Positions 1-8,700 of a DNA stretch of 64,000 bases are shown here, one piece after another. Numbering within the stretch: the stretch's first letter is position 1; every line of letters begins with the position of its first letter. Origin of the DNA: JALRHH01 sp964590315 (GTDB taxonomy: Bacteria > Patescibacteriota > Saccharimonadia > Saccharimonadales > JALRHH01); contig CAZPVS010000003.1 of the NCBI GenBank assembly GCA_964590315.1, positions 1 to 64,000 of the forward strand, written 5' to 3'. Below the pieces are notes generated by a model. That model searched no databases. It worked only from the letters and a program-made list of their open reading frames with translations, and had not been told where the DNA came from. Made by a program: the position numbers and the translations under genes.

Positions 1-644
1 TTGTGGAATAGTTTTTTCAACCTGTGATACTCGGTTTCCAGAGCGTCTATCTCATTACCAATTGCCACAACTTTATCACCCACCTGAACTTTGCTTGAAT
101 CACCAAGCGTTGCTACCGAGAGCTTCTTGCCTTTGGTATCCTTGATCTTCAGAAATGCAATATCAAGCGTGTCTGAATCAGTTGTTGTGCCTACCAACTC
201 AACATCCCGAAGCGTCGTACCGTCAGAGAGCGTCACACTAACATCTGATGATCCTGCCACAACATGACGATTGGTGACGACGTAGCCACTATCACTAATA
301 ATAATGCCTGTTCCCGCACTCTGCTGTTCAATGGGTCGGCTACGACCGAAGAAATCAAGTTGTTCGGATTGACTCGTGACATCAATAGAAACAACACTTG
401 GACCTACCGTCTTGGCAATATCACTAATCAACTGGCTCTCATTAAGTACCACGCGTTGGTCTGCCTCAGAGATTGAAGACGTCTGGGGTGCGGAATGGTC
501 CGAACGTGAGCCAAGCCACCCACCCAGGAAACCAAACGACAGACTAGCAAGCATGAGAAAGACCACCCCGAGACTTTTTGCTTTATCAGCAGAACCTAAT
601 TGTTTTAATTTCACGATACCCTCTGTCTTATTGATTGCGTTCAT
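1..644 (-). CDS. HtrA/DegP-type trypsin-like serine protease, 3' part outside window
   Basis: A membrane-anchored envelope protease or chaperone of the HtrA family is the likely product; 214 codons are visible. A short cytoplasmic tail is followed by one TM segment at about residues 25-45 (SLGVVFLMLASLSFGFLGG). The trypsin fold begins near GPSVVSIDV; the catalytic His is H127 in TNRHVV and the catalytic Asp is D161 in SDTLDIAFLKI. The catalytic Ser motif and any PDZ domain would lie beyond base 1. The ATG at 644 is preceded by AAAGGGGG, 5-6 nt upstream. The last visible residues after VVAIGN (EIDALETEYHRLKKLFH) do not look like the usual continuation (NxLG...TVT.G) but like a coiled coil, so the edge may be rearranged, frameshifted or chimeric. 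Confidence 0.85.
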   Translation of the reverse strand, partial: MNAINKTEGIVKLKQLGSADKAKSLGVVFLMLASLSFGFLGGWLGSRSDHSAPQTSSISEADQRVVLNESQLISDIAKTVGPSVVSIDVTSQSEQLDFFGRSRPIEQQSAGTGIIISDSGYVVTNRHVVAGSSDVSVTLSDGTTLRDVELVGTTTDSDTLDIAFLKIKDTKGKKLSVATLGDSSKVQVGDKVVAIGNEIDALETEYHRLKKLFH

Positions 645-680
645 GGTACCCCCTTTACCTGAGAAAAAGCTTAGTATTTG

Positions 681-1430
681 TTATAAGGTTTTGTCGCCCC
701 AATCAGAGAAAACGAGTACCACCAAAATAATAGCTGACATAATGAAGATGACCTGGCGACGAATAAGCGCAGTTAAGCGCTCTGCCTCATCCAGGAAGTA
801 GAGTCCTCCCAGTCCAAAACTAATAACCGTAAGTAACAGTGCTGGCTGAGGAATTGTCCCGTAAAACAAGAGCCAGTGACTAAGTATCCAGGTCAGCGCT
901 GCAGCAAAATACGCCCATGCATGGGCGTAGAGTGACGTATATTGATCCTCAAAATTAGACAAGAAGTGCCGAGCAGACCAGTACCCAATGAGCCACGTAG
1001 CAACTACAATTCCTAGTGTTGGCGCGGTTGTCCAGGCTGTATATAGAGCGACTAGCGCAAGCCCTTGGCTGAGGAGTGCCTGTACCGAAACCATAAACGT
1101 ACTCGAACGAGGTTTAATAAATATTAGCCATACTCCGTACACGGCCGCCCAGAATAGTTGTAAACCAAAGCTGGTGGTGTAGTCCATGAACACTAGGAGT
1201 GACGCACCTACCATAATATCAACAGCGTTGGCATTTATATTTGCCAGCCAATAACGAGGCCGCACCACGAACATGCGCCACTTACTAAGCAAAATTAGTG
1301 CAAATGCAAGTTGCACGAAATCTATCCGGACCAATACGAATAGTATTGCCGGCAGAAAGCTAATCAGTCCGAGGTGGAAATAATGCGAGAAGCCATGGGT
1401 CGGCTTGAATTTACTGGGAAGCGCTCTCAT
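681..1430 (-). CDS. Polytopic membrane protein of unknown function
   Basis: The 249-aa product is almost wholly hydrophobic, with about six to eight predicted membrane helices separated by short loops rich in Arg and Lys (for example KWRMFVVRPRYW and KPRSS). I do not recognise a family or any catalytic motif. Its start overlaps the end of the upstream LCP gene by 20 bp, and the gap to the HtrA gene is only 36 bp, so the three probably form one transcription unit (LCP, this gene, HtrA). The context suggests an envelope role such as assisting surface polymer or protein handling, but that is inference. A TATAAT hexamer at 1442-1447, 11 nt before the ATG, could be an internal promoter but it is also coding sequence of the upstream gene. 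Confidence 0.75.
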   Translation of the reverse strand: MRALPSKFKPTHGFSHYFHLGLISFLPAILFVLVRIDFVQLAFALILLSKWRMFVVRPRYWLANINANAVDIMVGASLLVFMDYTTSFGLQLFWAAVYGVWLIFIKPRSSTFMVSVQALLSQGLALVALYTAWTTAPTLGIVVATWLIGYWSARHFLSNFEDQYTSLYAHAWAYFAAALTWILSHWLLFYGTIPQPALLLTVISFGLGGLYFLDEAERLTALIRRQVIFIMSAIILVVLVFSDWGDKTL

Positions 1431-3060
1431 TTTGTCCCAATATTATAACAAATTCTGCGCCATTGGGGTCTATCGTATTGTCCGGCATCTGTGAAACTGC
1501 CGTTACTTTGAGTCGTTGCTCTAAATAATGTTGTGTGTATTTCTTCTTGCCACCCGTCAGATCGACCAATATCGTTTGACTGTAATTCTTTGTCGGCGCA
1601 TTGGCGACAGCCGTAATATTATAGCCATACGATTTAAGATCATCGGCTTTGCGAGCCGCAAGACCAGTAATGCTTGAACCATTGAACACCGCGATCGAGA
1701 CATTTTCATTCTTGATGTAACCGTCTTTTAGGGAGTTACGTACATAGTTATGGATTTGACTATAATCGAACAAGCCCGCAGTCGGTTGGACAATAGACTG
1801 CCCATTATACATACCAGTCTTCACAAAATTATTCGGTGCGTCAGCTAGCCCGAGCGAACCAATCTTGCTTGAATCAACGCCCTTTAAGACCTCATAGACG
1901 CGCATAACTTCACCGGTAGATAAATTAGACCGGACATGCGAACCAAATTCATTCACGAGTTGGTTGATCTTTATGGGATTACCATATGTGCCGGCTGACA
2001 TAATTTTATTCTTGAGTGCAACGATGACCATGCGTTGTCGTTCAGCTCTATCAAAATCGCCACGAGTACTTGTCTGCCGTGACCGTGCATAAAACAGTGC
2101 CCGCTTGCCGTCAAAATGATTCGGACCCTCTTTGACATCCAGAACATACCGTTTGCCCGTCGCATGATCAAAGAGTCGCTCATACACCACACCGTCTTTA
2201 TTCACATCAATATCAATACCACCGACCGTGTTAATTGCCTGCTCAAACGCTGTAAAATCGACCATCGCATAGTAGTGCACAGGGATGCCGGCAACCTTCT
2301 CTATTTCGGCCTCAATTGCCGCGAGACCTGCTTGCTCGGCACGCTCATTGCTGTCTGAGGTTCGCTTCCCATTCAACGCTTTATATTTTGCGTTTGCATA
2401 GACCGCATTAATCTTTGACTGTCCGTTGTCAGTTTTTACCCACAAGTCTCTCGGAATACTCAGTAAAGAAGCATCTTTTTGGATTGGATCAATGCTTGCA
2501 ATCAAGATGGTATCAGTTAAATCAGGGGCTTCATGACCAGCACCTCCCTTGCCTAATAAGAGGATGTTCACGCGACCATCGCCCTCGCCATTCAATTTTG
2601 TGGGGTCTACGTTGGCACTTAACGCTGGTGCTCCACCGCCACCGCCAAAGATTTTACGTGCCTTGAGAAAGGCATTGCCGAAAAACACGCCCCCCACAAG
2701 AAACACTGCGACCATCGCAAAGACCATCCCCCGAAGAAACCTTTTTTTAGTAGACTTTCGCCTGGTCTTTGTTGCAGAAGATTTTGGCAACTGCAAACGG
2801 ACATTGCCGTCCATCAGCGGCTGGCTCATCGTAGGGTTTGCCGCTATGGCCGCGTGTGCGGTACTCCGTACTTTTGTTTGGGCATTCGGCCGAAACCCAT
2901 TCGAACCCTTAAAATTATCGAGCCGTCCGGACGGTGCGCCCGTAGAGGACAAAGAAGGGCGCCGAGACATACGGGCACGCGATTGGTTAGTCCCAACAAA
3001 CCCATCGACTGCGCCGCGAGGTGATTTGTGAGGCGCCTTAAATTTCCTAAAATTTTCCAT
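1411..3060 (-). CDS. LytR-CpsA-Psr (LCP) family protein with C-terminal LytR_C domain
   Basis: LCP proteins transfer lipid-linked anionic polymers or glycans onto peptidoglycan outside the membrane. The 549-aa product has a long, basic, disordered cytoplasmic tail (about 1-108), one TM helix (about 111-131), a Gly-rich linker, and the LCP core from about residue 160, with the signatures VNILLLGKGG, LTDTILIASID, LLSIPRDLWV, and further on FYARSRQTSTRGDFDRAERQ. The conserved Asp and Arg residues that bind the pyrophosphate lipid are present in these motifs. A LytR_C domain follows at about 455-545 (VSIAVFNGSSITGLAARKAD). A TATACT box lies 13 nt before the ATG and no Shine-Dalgarno is seen, so the leader is very short. 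It likely heads an operon with the two downstream membrane genes. Confidence 0.9.
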   Translation of the reverse strand: MENFRKFKAPHKSPRGAVDGFVGTNQSRARMSRRPSLSSTGAPSGRLDNFKGSNGFRPNAQTKVRSTAHAAIAANPTMSQPLMDGNVRLQLPKSSATKTRRKSTKKRFLRGMVFAMVAVFLVGGVFFGNAFLKARKIFGGGGGAPALSANVDPTKLNGEGDGRVNILLLGKGGAGHEAPDLTDTILIASIDPIQKDASLLSIPRDLWVKTDNGQSKINAVYANAKYKALNGKRTSDSNERAEQAGLAAIEAEIEKVAGIPVHYYAMVDFTAFEQAINTVGGIDIDVNKDGVVYERLFDHATGKRYVLDVKEGPNHFDGKRALFYARSRQTSTRGDFDRAERQRMVIVALKNKIMSAGTYGNPIKINQLVNEFGSHVRSNLSTGEVMRVYEVLKGVDSSKIGSLGLADAPNNFVKTGMYNGQSIVQPTAGLFDYSQIHNYVRNSLKDGYIKNENVSIAVFNGSSITGLAARKADDLKSYGYNITAVANAPTKNYSQTILVDLTGGKKKYTQHYLEQRLKVTAVSQMPDNTIDPNGAEFVIILGQNESASQ

Positions 3061-3290
3061 AAACTAGTTAGATAGTATACCGTGAAACCGCTTGTTATAA
3101 AATGCTATTTATTGGCTTACGTCGTATCGTTTTATTAGCATCGACAGACCATTCATATTGTCTCATATAAACACACAGAATTCGTCTCTCTATCACACCC
3201 CATAGCTAAACTGACACCATCTATGTATCGGCATACAAATTTTTCTTCCCGCTCTTAATACGGTATATAAGCATAATTACCATATCCACC

Positions 3291-4025
3291 ATGATAAAAA
3301 TAGGCTATAGTGAAACTCTGAATATGGAACCACTTCGTACTACCCCCCCACCAACACAAGGAAACATGCCTTCCGTTTCTGCCCCGAGCAATGGATATGT
3401 TGCGCTGACGCCCCGGCTCCCGGACACACCTCCTGAACCGCCTAAAAATGAGGGTATCAAAAGCATACTCTCAACACTCTCAATTTTGATTGCTGCGCCA
3501 ATTGTCGCATTTCTTCTGACGGCATTTGTCTTTCAATCCTATGAGGTTGACGGCCCAAGTATGGAAACGACGCTCCAGAACAAAGACCGTCTACTGGTAC
3601 TGAAATTACCAAAAACATGGGACAATCTTATTAATAAAGACTATATTCCTCATCGCGGTGAAATCATAGTCTTTAATGCCCCAACAAGCTCTGATGCATT
3701 TGAAAAAACGGAAAAGCAGCAACTTATCAAACGTGTGGTGGGGGTACCGGGTGATCGCGTTGTCGTTCGCGAAGGGACGGTAACAGTATTTAATAAAGAT
3801 AATCCAAATGGGTTTAACCCTGATAAAGCCGGCAACTATGCTGATGCAATCGTAGTAACTCCGGGCAGCACCGACGTTGTCGTCAATGAAGGTGAGGTCT
3901 TTGTCCTTGGTGATAACCGCACCAACTCGCGCGACTCACGGAGCATTGGTACGATCAATTCCGAAGATATCGTTGGCGAGCTTGTTTTCCGCGTATTCCC
4001 TATTGGCGAGGCACAGGCATTCTAG
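3291..4025 (+). CDS. lepB: Signal peptidase I
   Basis: This enzyme cleaves signal peptides from exported preproteins at the outer membrane face. The 244-aa product has a Pro-rich N-terminal tail, one TM helix at about residues 57-80, and the S26 family boxes: catalytic Ser90 in VDGPSMETTL, general base Lys147 in LIKRVVGVPGDRV, and box E GDNRTNSRDSRSIG. The length is typical of single-TM Gram-positive-type SPase I with an extended tail. An alternative ATG at 3324 (MEPLRTTPP) lies 12 nt after a TATAGT box and would give 233 aa; neither start has a clear Shine-Dalgarno. It is convergent with parB (32-bp gap) and is probably needed for export of the neighbouring giant surface proteins that carry signal peptides. 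Confidence 0.93.
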   Translation: MIKIGYSETLNMEPLRTTPPPTQGNMPSVSAPSNGYVALTPRLPDTPPEPPKNEGIKSILSTLSILIAAPIVAFLLTAFVFQSYEVDGPSMETTLQNKDRLLVLKLPKTWDNLINKDYIPHRGEIIVFNAPTSSDAFEKTEKQQLIKRVVGVPGDRVVVREGTVTVFNKDNPNGFNPDKAGNYADAIVVTPGSTDVVVNEGEVFVLGDNRTNSRDSRSIGTINSEDIVGELVFRVFPIGEAQAF

Positions 4026-4057
4026 CCAGTACCCAAAGGTGAATATACTGCGATTTT

Positions 4058-4915
4058 TTATAGTTTGCGGAGTGTGTCCGTTAGTCGGTGGAGCTCATCG
4101 TCTGACTTAAAGTGTATTTCGATACGCCCGCCCTTTGCAGTACGCTTGAGACTAACCTGCGTATGAAGTCGTGTAGCAATCTGTTTTGTCTCTGGCGTTT
4201 CAGTCGCCATACGCTCTTTCACTGATTTTTCTTTAGTGACGCCTTGTTTGTGCGTCGTCGCAAACTGTTCAGCTTGCCGCACGGACCAGCCGAGCAGCAC
4301 AATTTGAGACAGCAGTTCCTCTTGCTTTTCTGGGTATTGTTTTAGAGACAGGACGGCTCGGGCATGTCCTTCACTTATTTTATTCTCTGCCAGAGCATCT
4401 CGTGCCGATTCGGGCAGCTGCAAGAGCCGAACTAAATTGCTGACTGTCGTTTCGGCCTTGCTGAGTCGTTCTGCAATTTGCTTATACGTCAGGTTAAACT
4501 GCTGATGTAAACGCTCAATTGAAATGGCCTGCTCAAGAGGGGAGAGGTCAACCCGCTGCACGTTTTCAATCAGTGCTATTTCAAGCTCTTGCAGCTCCTG
4601 TGGCTCACGAATGATTGCTGGTATTTCCGTGAGTCCAGCTAATTGCGCAGCGCGCCATCTCCGCTCACCAGCAACAATTCGGTATCCACCGTCACTCAAG
4701 GGCACAACGATAAGTGGCTGCAAGACTCCGTACGTCCGTAGCGATTCCGCAAGTTCCGTCAAGGCCTGCTGATCAAAATAGCGGCGCGGTTGCTCCGGGT
4801 TTGGCTGAATGCGCGTAATGAATAATTTTTGTACTCGGTCTTTGCTATCGATTAACAGAGATGGATCGAAATCTGTTGGTATGAGTGCGTCAAAGCCTTT
4901 ACCTAATCCTGCCAC
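4058..4915 (-). CDS. parB: Chromosome partitioning protein ParB
   Basis: ParB binds parS sites, spreads as a CTP-dependent clamp and works with ParA in origin segregation. The 285-aa product has the N-terminal ParB/Srx nuclease-like domain (IQPNPEQPRRYFD; GERRWRAAQLAG is the box II arginine patch), a central helix-turn-helix (YKQIAERLSKAETTVSNLVRLL region) and a short C-terminal dimerisation domain. The start is GTG: the parA stop TAG overlaps it by one base, and AAGGAGG lies 7 nt upstream, so parB is translationally coupled to parA. I found no full 16-bp parS palindrome in the window. Confidence 0.95.
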   Translation of the reverse strand: MAGLGKGFDALIPTDFDPSLLIDSKDRVQKLFITRIQPNPEQPRRYFDQQALTELAESLRTYGVLQPLIVVPLSDGGYRIVAGERRWRAAQLAGLTEIPAIIREPQELQELEIALIENVQRVDLSPLEQAISIERLHQQFNLTYKQIAERLSKAETTVSNLVRLLQLPESARDALAENKISEGHARAVLSLKQYPEKQEELLSQIVLLGWSVRQAEQFATTHKQGVTKEKSVKERMATETPETKQIATRLHTQVSLKRTAKGGRIEIHFKSDDELHRLTDTLRKL

Positions 4916-5673
4916 TACGTGATCCTCCTTAATACCTCTTTACTCAGCGCTTTGTATGCTCGCGCGCCCTTGGACCATTTATCATGATCGGCGATCGGCT
5001 TACCGTGACTCGGCGCCTCAGCAAGCCGGACGTTCCGAGGGATGATGGTCTTGAGTACCTTGTCTCCAAAATGTTTGGTGAGTTCTTTATAAACTTGTTC
5101 GGACAAGCTCGTACGGTTGTCGTGCATTGTCACGACCACACCAAGAAGATCAAGTTGTGGGTTCAATCCTGCTCTCACCCTTTGCACGACACTCAATAAT
5201 TGACTCAGGCCCTCTAGCGCGTAGTATTCAGCCTGTACTGGTATCAACAAATGATGGGCAGCCGTTAATGCATTCACTGTCAGCAAACCAAGCGATGGTG
5301 GACAGTCAATAATAATGACGTCATATGTCAGCGTGGCGAGTGCCTCCTTGAGCATTTGCTCTCGTTGTAGTTCTCCTACAAGCTCAACCTCTGCCGATGC
5401 AAGACTCGGGTTTGCAGGCAAAACGTATAAACCTTCCACAGTTGTTTCCTGTATAGCAATATCAGCCTCCGCCCGCCGAAACAGGACGTCGTACATTGTT
5501 GCGCCAAGGTTATGCTTGTCAATACCCAAACCACTCGTGGCATTACCCTGGGGATCAAAGTCTACAATCAAGACGCTCTTGCCTGCCTTAGCAATGTACG
5601 CCCCTAAATTAATAGCGGTTGTCGTTTTTCCGACGCCCCCCTTTTGGTTCAGGACTGCAATAACTTGTCTCAT
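4915..5673 (-). CDS. parA: Chromosome partitioning ATPase ParA (Soj type)
   Basis: This is a deviant-Walker ATPase that binds DNA non-specifically and drives ParB-origin complexes apart. The 252-aa product has the deviant Walker A motif KGGVGKTTTA at residues 11-20, Walker A' DFDPQGNATSGLG, and Walker B IIIDCPPSLGLLTVNA. It lacks an N-terminal HTH, which fits a chromosomal (Soj-like) rather than plasmid ParA. It is upstream of parB with a one-base overlap. A TATTAT hexamer ends 7 nt before the ATG and there is no closely spaced Shine-Dalgarno (GGGGAAGG is too distant), so the mRNA is probably leaderless. Confidence 0.96.
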   Translation of the reverse strand: MRQVIAVLNQKGGVGKTTTAINLGAYIAKAGKSVLIVDFDPQGNATSGLGIDKHNLGATMYDVLFRRAEADIAIQETTVEGLYVLPANPSLASAEVELVGELQREQMLKEALATLTYDVIIIDCPPSLGLLTVNALTAAHHLLIPVQAEYYALEGLSQLLSVVQRVRAGLNPQLDLLGVVVTMHDNRTSLSEQVYKELTKHFGDKVLKTIIPRNVRLAEAPSHGKPIADHDKWSKGARAYKALSKEVLRRIT

Positions 5674-5680
5674 TTTTTTG

Positions 5681-5686
5681 ATAATA
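5681..5686 (-). promoter_or_regulatory. Putative -10 box of parAB (leaderless arrangement)
   Basis: TATTAT on the minus strand lies 7 nt before the parA ATG. No strong -35 is visible (TTATGG at 18 bp is the closest). A start site about 7 nt downstream of the -10 box would coincide with the start codon. Confidence 0.45.
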
Positions 5687-5744
5687 CCTTCCCCGTATTT
5701 CTAGCCATAAGCGTACCACATTTCACGACTTTTCACACGGTGTT

Positions 5745-8700
5745 TTAATTACCTGCTAGGAGCACCCATACCAGATTCGTGCCATCCTTGGCAGATGTAG
5801 AGTTGCCGAGCTTTGCCCCAGCATTTGGGGCGGTTGAAGATTGGGCCATGCCTGCTATAGAAGATGTCACGACAGGATCACCAATCGCGGCCGGAGTAGC
5901 ATTCGCACCAAAGTTCACCTGTGCCACACCTGAGAACGCAATTATGCAGCTTGTTGTCGTGGGCTTCGCCACCACGACACCCGCTACACGATTACTATTT
6001 GCCGTAGTAGTTCGCCCCACAGTGGCAGATCCTGTAATAATAACTACGTCGTTCACCGCTTCTGTAGTCGTACATGTGAACGTCTTCGTCAAAGCGTTTC
6101 GGGTGTTGCCCGCCCCTGCAAACAAGAGATCGGAGCCACTGGCAATTTCCACCCGCAAGTTCGTCGTATTAATTGTCAATACCGTAGCACCTGCAGCATT
6201 CTGTATTCTAAAAGCTGTTGTAGAATCGGTTTGATTACGGAAGATCGTTGCGCCACCATCGGCCACATTGATTACATCACGTGCTGTTGCAGTGGTATCA
6301 GTAACCCTAAACAAGGTTCCGCTAGCCGCACTAATGTGGAGCGTAGCTGCCGGATTTCCGAGACCAACACCAATCCGCTGGTTGACCGTATCAGCGCTTA
6401 GTAAGGTGACGGCAGAAGCGTTTTGGATAACGAACGCTGAAGTTGCATTAACACTACTCTTAAACAGCGCATCCCCGAAAACATCAAGACTCTTTGTTGC
6501 ACTCGCTTTACCGACGGCGATTCTTCCACCGAAACTGTTACCAGTGGGATTGCCAGGAGTACCTAGCGCGCCCCAATCAGTTATCCTATGATTACCCCAG
6601 TTCACTTCTGGAACAACTTCCTGATATGTGTACCCTGAACCACTCGTTGTGCTGCGGTAGATTCTATACTTAACAGCTCCTTCCACAGGGGTAAAACTAA
6701 AGCGGACATAGTTAGTGTCAGTGTGTGCGGTATTTATGTCTGGCATGGCAGCGCCAGGGATGGGGTTATCATCAGTATATGTAACGTATGATCCGGTACG
6801 TGGATTTAGTAGACTACCCACAAAATTATAGCTTGCACAGAGCGGTGCATCACATCTGTAAATGTTTATGTGCGTAATCGTGCTGGTTTGGGGTGCAAAT
6901 ATATTACTAAGGCTAACCTTCTGACCATTAACCGAGACGATATTTGATTCCGAATCTGCTGATACCTCACCACCTTCGCCAAATGCGGTTACATAGGTAT
7001 ACCTATAGCGATAATCACCCATAAGCATGCCAGGGTCGCCAGGACTTGCGTCTGTATGAGGGACACTATACCTCACAGGATAAGGGGTAAATGTAAACTC
7101 ATTTGATGCCTGTGATTCATTACCTACAGCATTTATTGCGGATATTCTATAATAGTACGTTCCGGGGCTTAATCTGCCAAGTGAATCATAACTGCCCGTT
7201 TCCATGCTTGGAAGACCGGGAGTCTCAAGCCCCTGAACAACGAGGTCAGCTCCTGCAGCGATGGTAGTCGTCGCGGAGAACCGAGCTGTGCCACCGACCT
7301 CTATTGTTCCCTCAAAGGCAGCCTTGCTAGAAACTTTTAGGGTTGCGGATTTGAGCCCCTGGAATGTGGATTGATAAGAACCGTAGATGTTTAGTTTATT
7401 AGTAGCATAGCCAAAGTCATACAAATAGGGTCCTACGAAAATTGTTCTATCCCATCTGGATGTTCTTTCTTTAGTGGTAATTTCAGCTGATTTTACAAAT
7501 ACAGGTTCGGCTAAGTTGCTGATATCATATTGGTATACATAGGTACGCTTAATATCCTCACCCAAACCATCTTTTTTATACACAATATACATCACATCCC
7601 CGACGTCATGCATACTTGAGAAAATAGAGTCACCAGTGAACATGCCTGTACTACCGAGAATTTGCCGTGGATTGTGCCTGTCAGAAATATCGATTACACC
7701 TACCTGACCCGTCGACGTAAACGCTGGGTATAATAGGTAATTGCCTCTTAGTAGAACTTTTCCAGCCGCTGGTTGTCCGGTGAGCTGAAGATGTGAGACG
7801 AGCAGGGGCTGCTGAGGCTGGGCGATATCAATTGCGTAGACATCGTTGGTAGAATGAATATATATCGTGTCTCCGTTCACCTCCATACCAAATATAGCAT
7901 TGAGCCCGAATGAAGCCCTACTCACCATAACCGGTTGCAATGGATTAGAGATATCAAAAATTAATAGCTCCCCGAAGTAACTAATCACGTACACGTACTG
8001 TCCATGGACTTCTATATCCCTTGGTTGGCCCAGTGGCGTGGGTACGGTAGTAACAATTGTCGGATTTGCCTTATCACTGAGATCATACACAATGAGCTTT
8101 TCCTCTGGATAGTAAGAAAAGTTGTATCCATAATTATCCTTGATGGCTATTTTTGAATCAGCCATGCCTTGAGTAAAAGTAACTCCTTTTACGGGGTTAA
8201 GGGGATCGCTCACATCATACACAGTTATGTTATGGTGTGTCGTATAAGCGTACAGAACATCACCATTCAGTGTTGGGGTCGAGTACCAGGATTTGATATT
8301 ATGCGTGCCGACCAAATATTGCGGAAGCGAACATCCCTTGCACAATATTGTATTGCCAGCATGTATATTTCCATCTGCGTCTATATTCAGCAATTCTGCA
8401 CCGCCCGTAGAAAATGCCGACAGAAGCTTTGTTGGGGTGTTCGAAGAAGAAGCCAGATTTAATAATGCAGGCGTACCAGTAAATGCAGCCTGGTATCCCA
8501 CAAAAAGATTTGCTTCAGCATCGACTCGTAGTTGTTTATCGGCAGATGCGCCACCTACTATGAACTCACCGGTAGAACTAATACTAACTGTCTCTACTCC
8601 ATCTACCCTGAAAGACGCGATAGAACCAGCGGTTGCGTCTAACCCCGTTTGCCTGTCCACTATCAATAAAGGATCAGATCTTACAGATTGTAGGTCAATA

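Noticed and set aside
5719..5745. TTTCACG half-site near parA, possible parS
   Set aside because: The palindrome TGTTTCACGTGAAACA is not completed; only a half-site is present.
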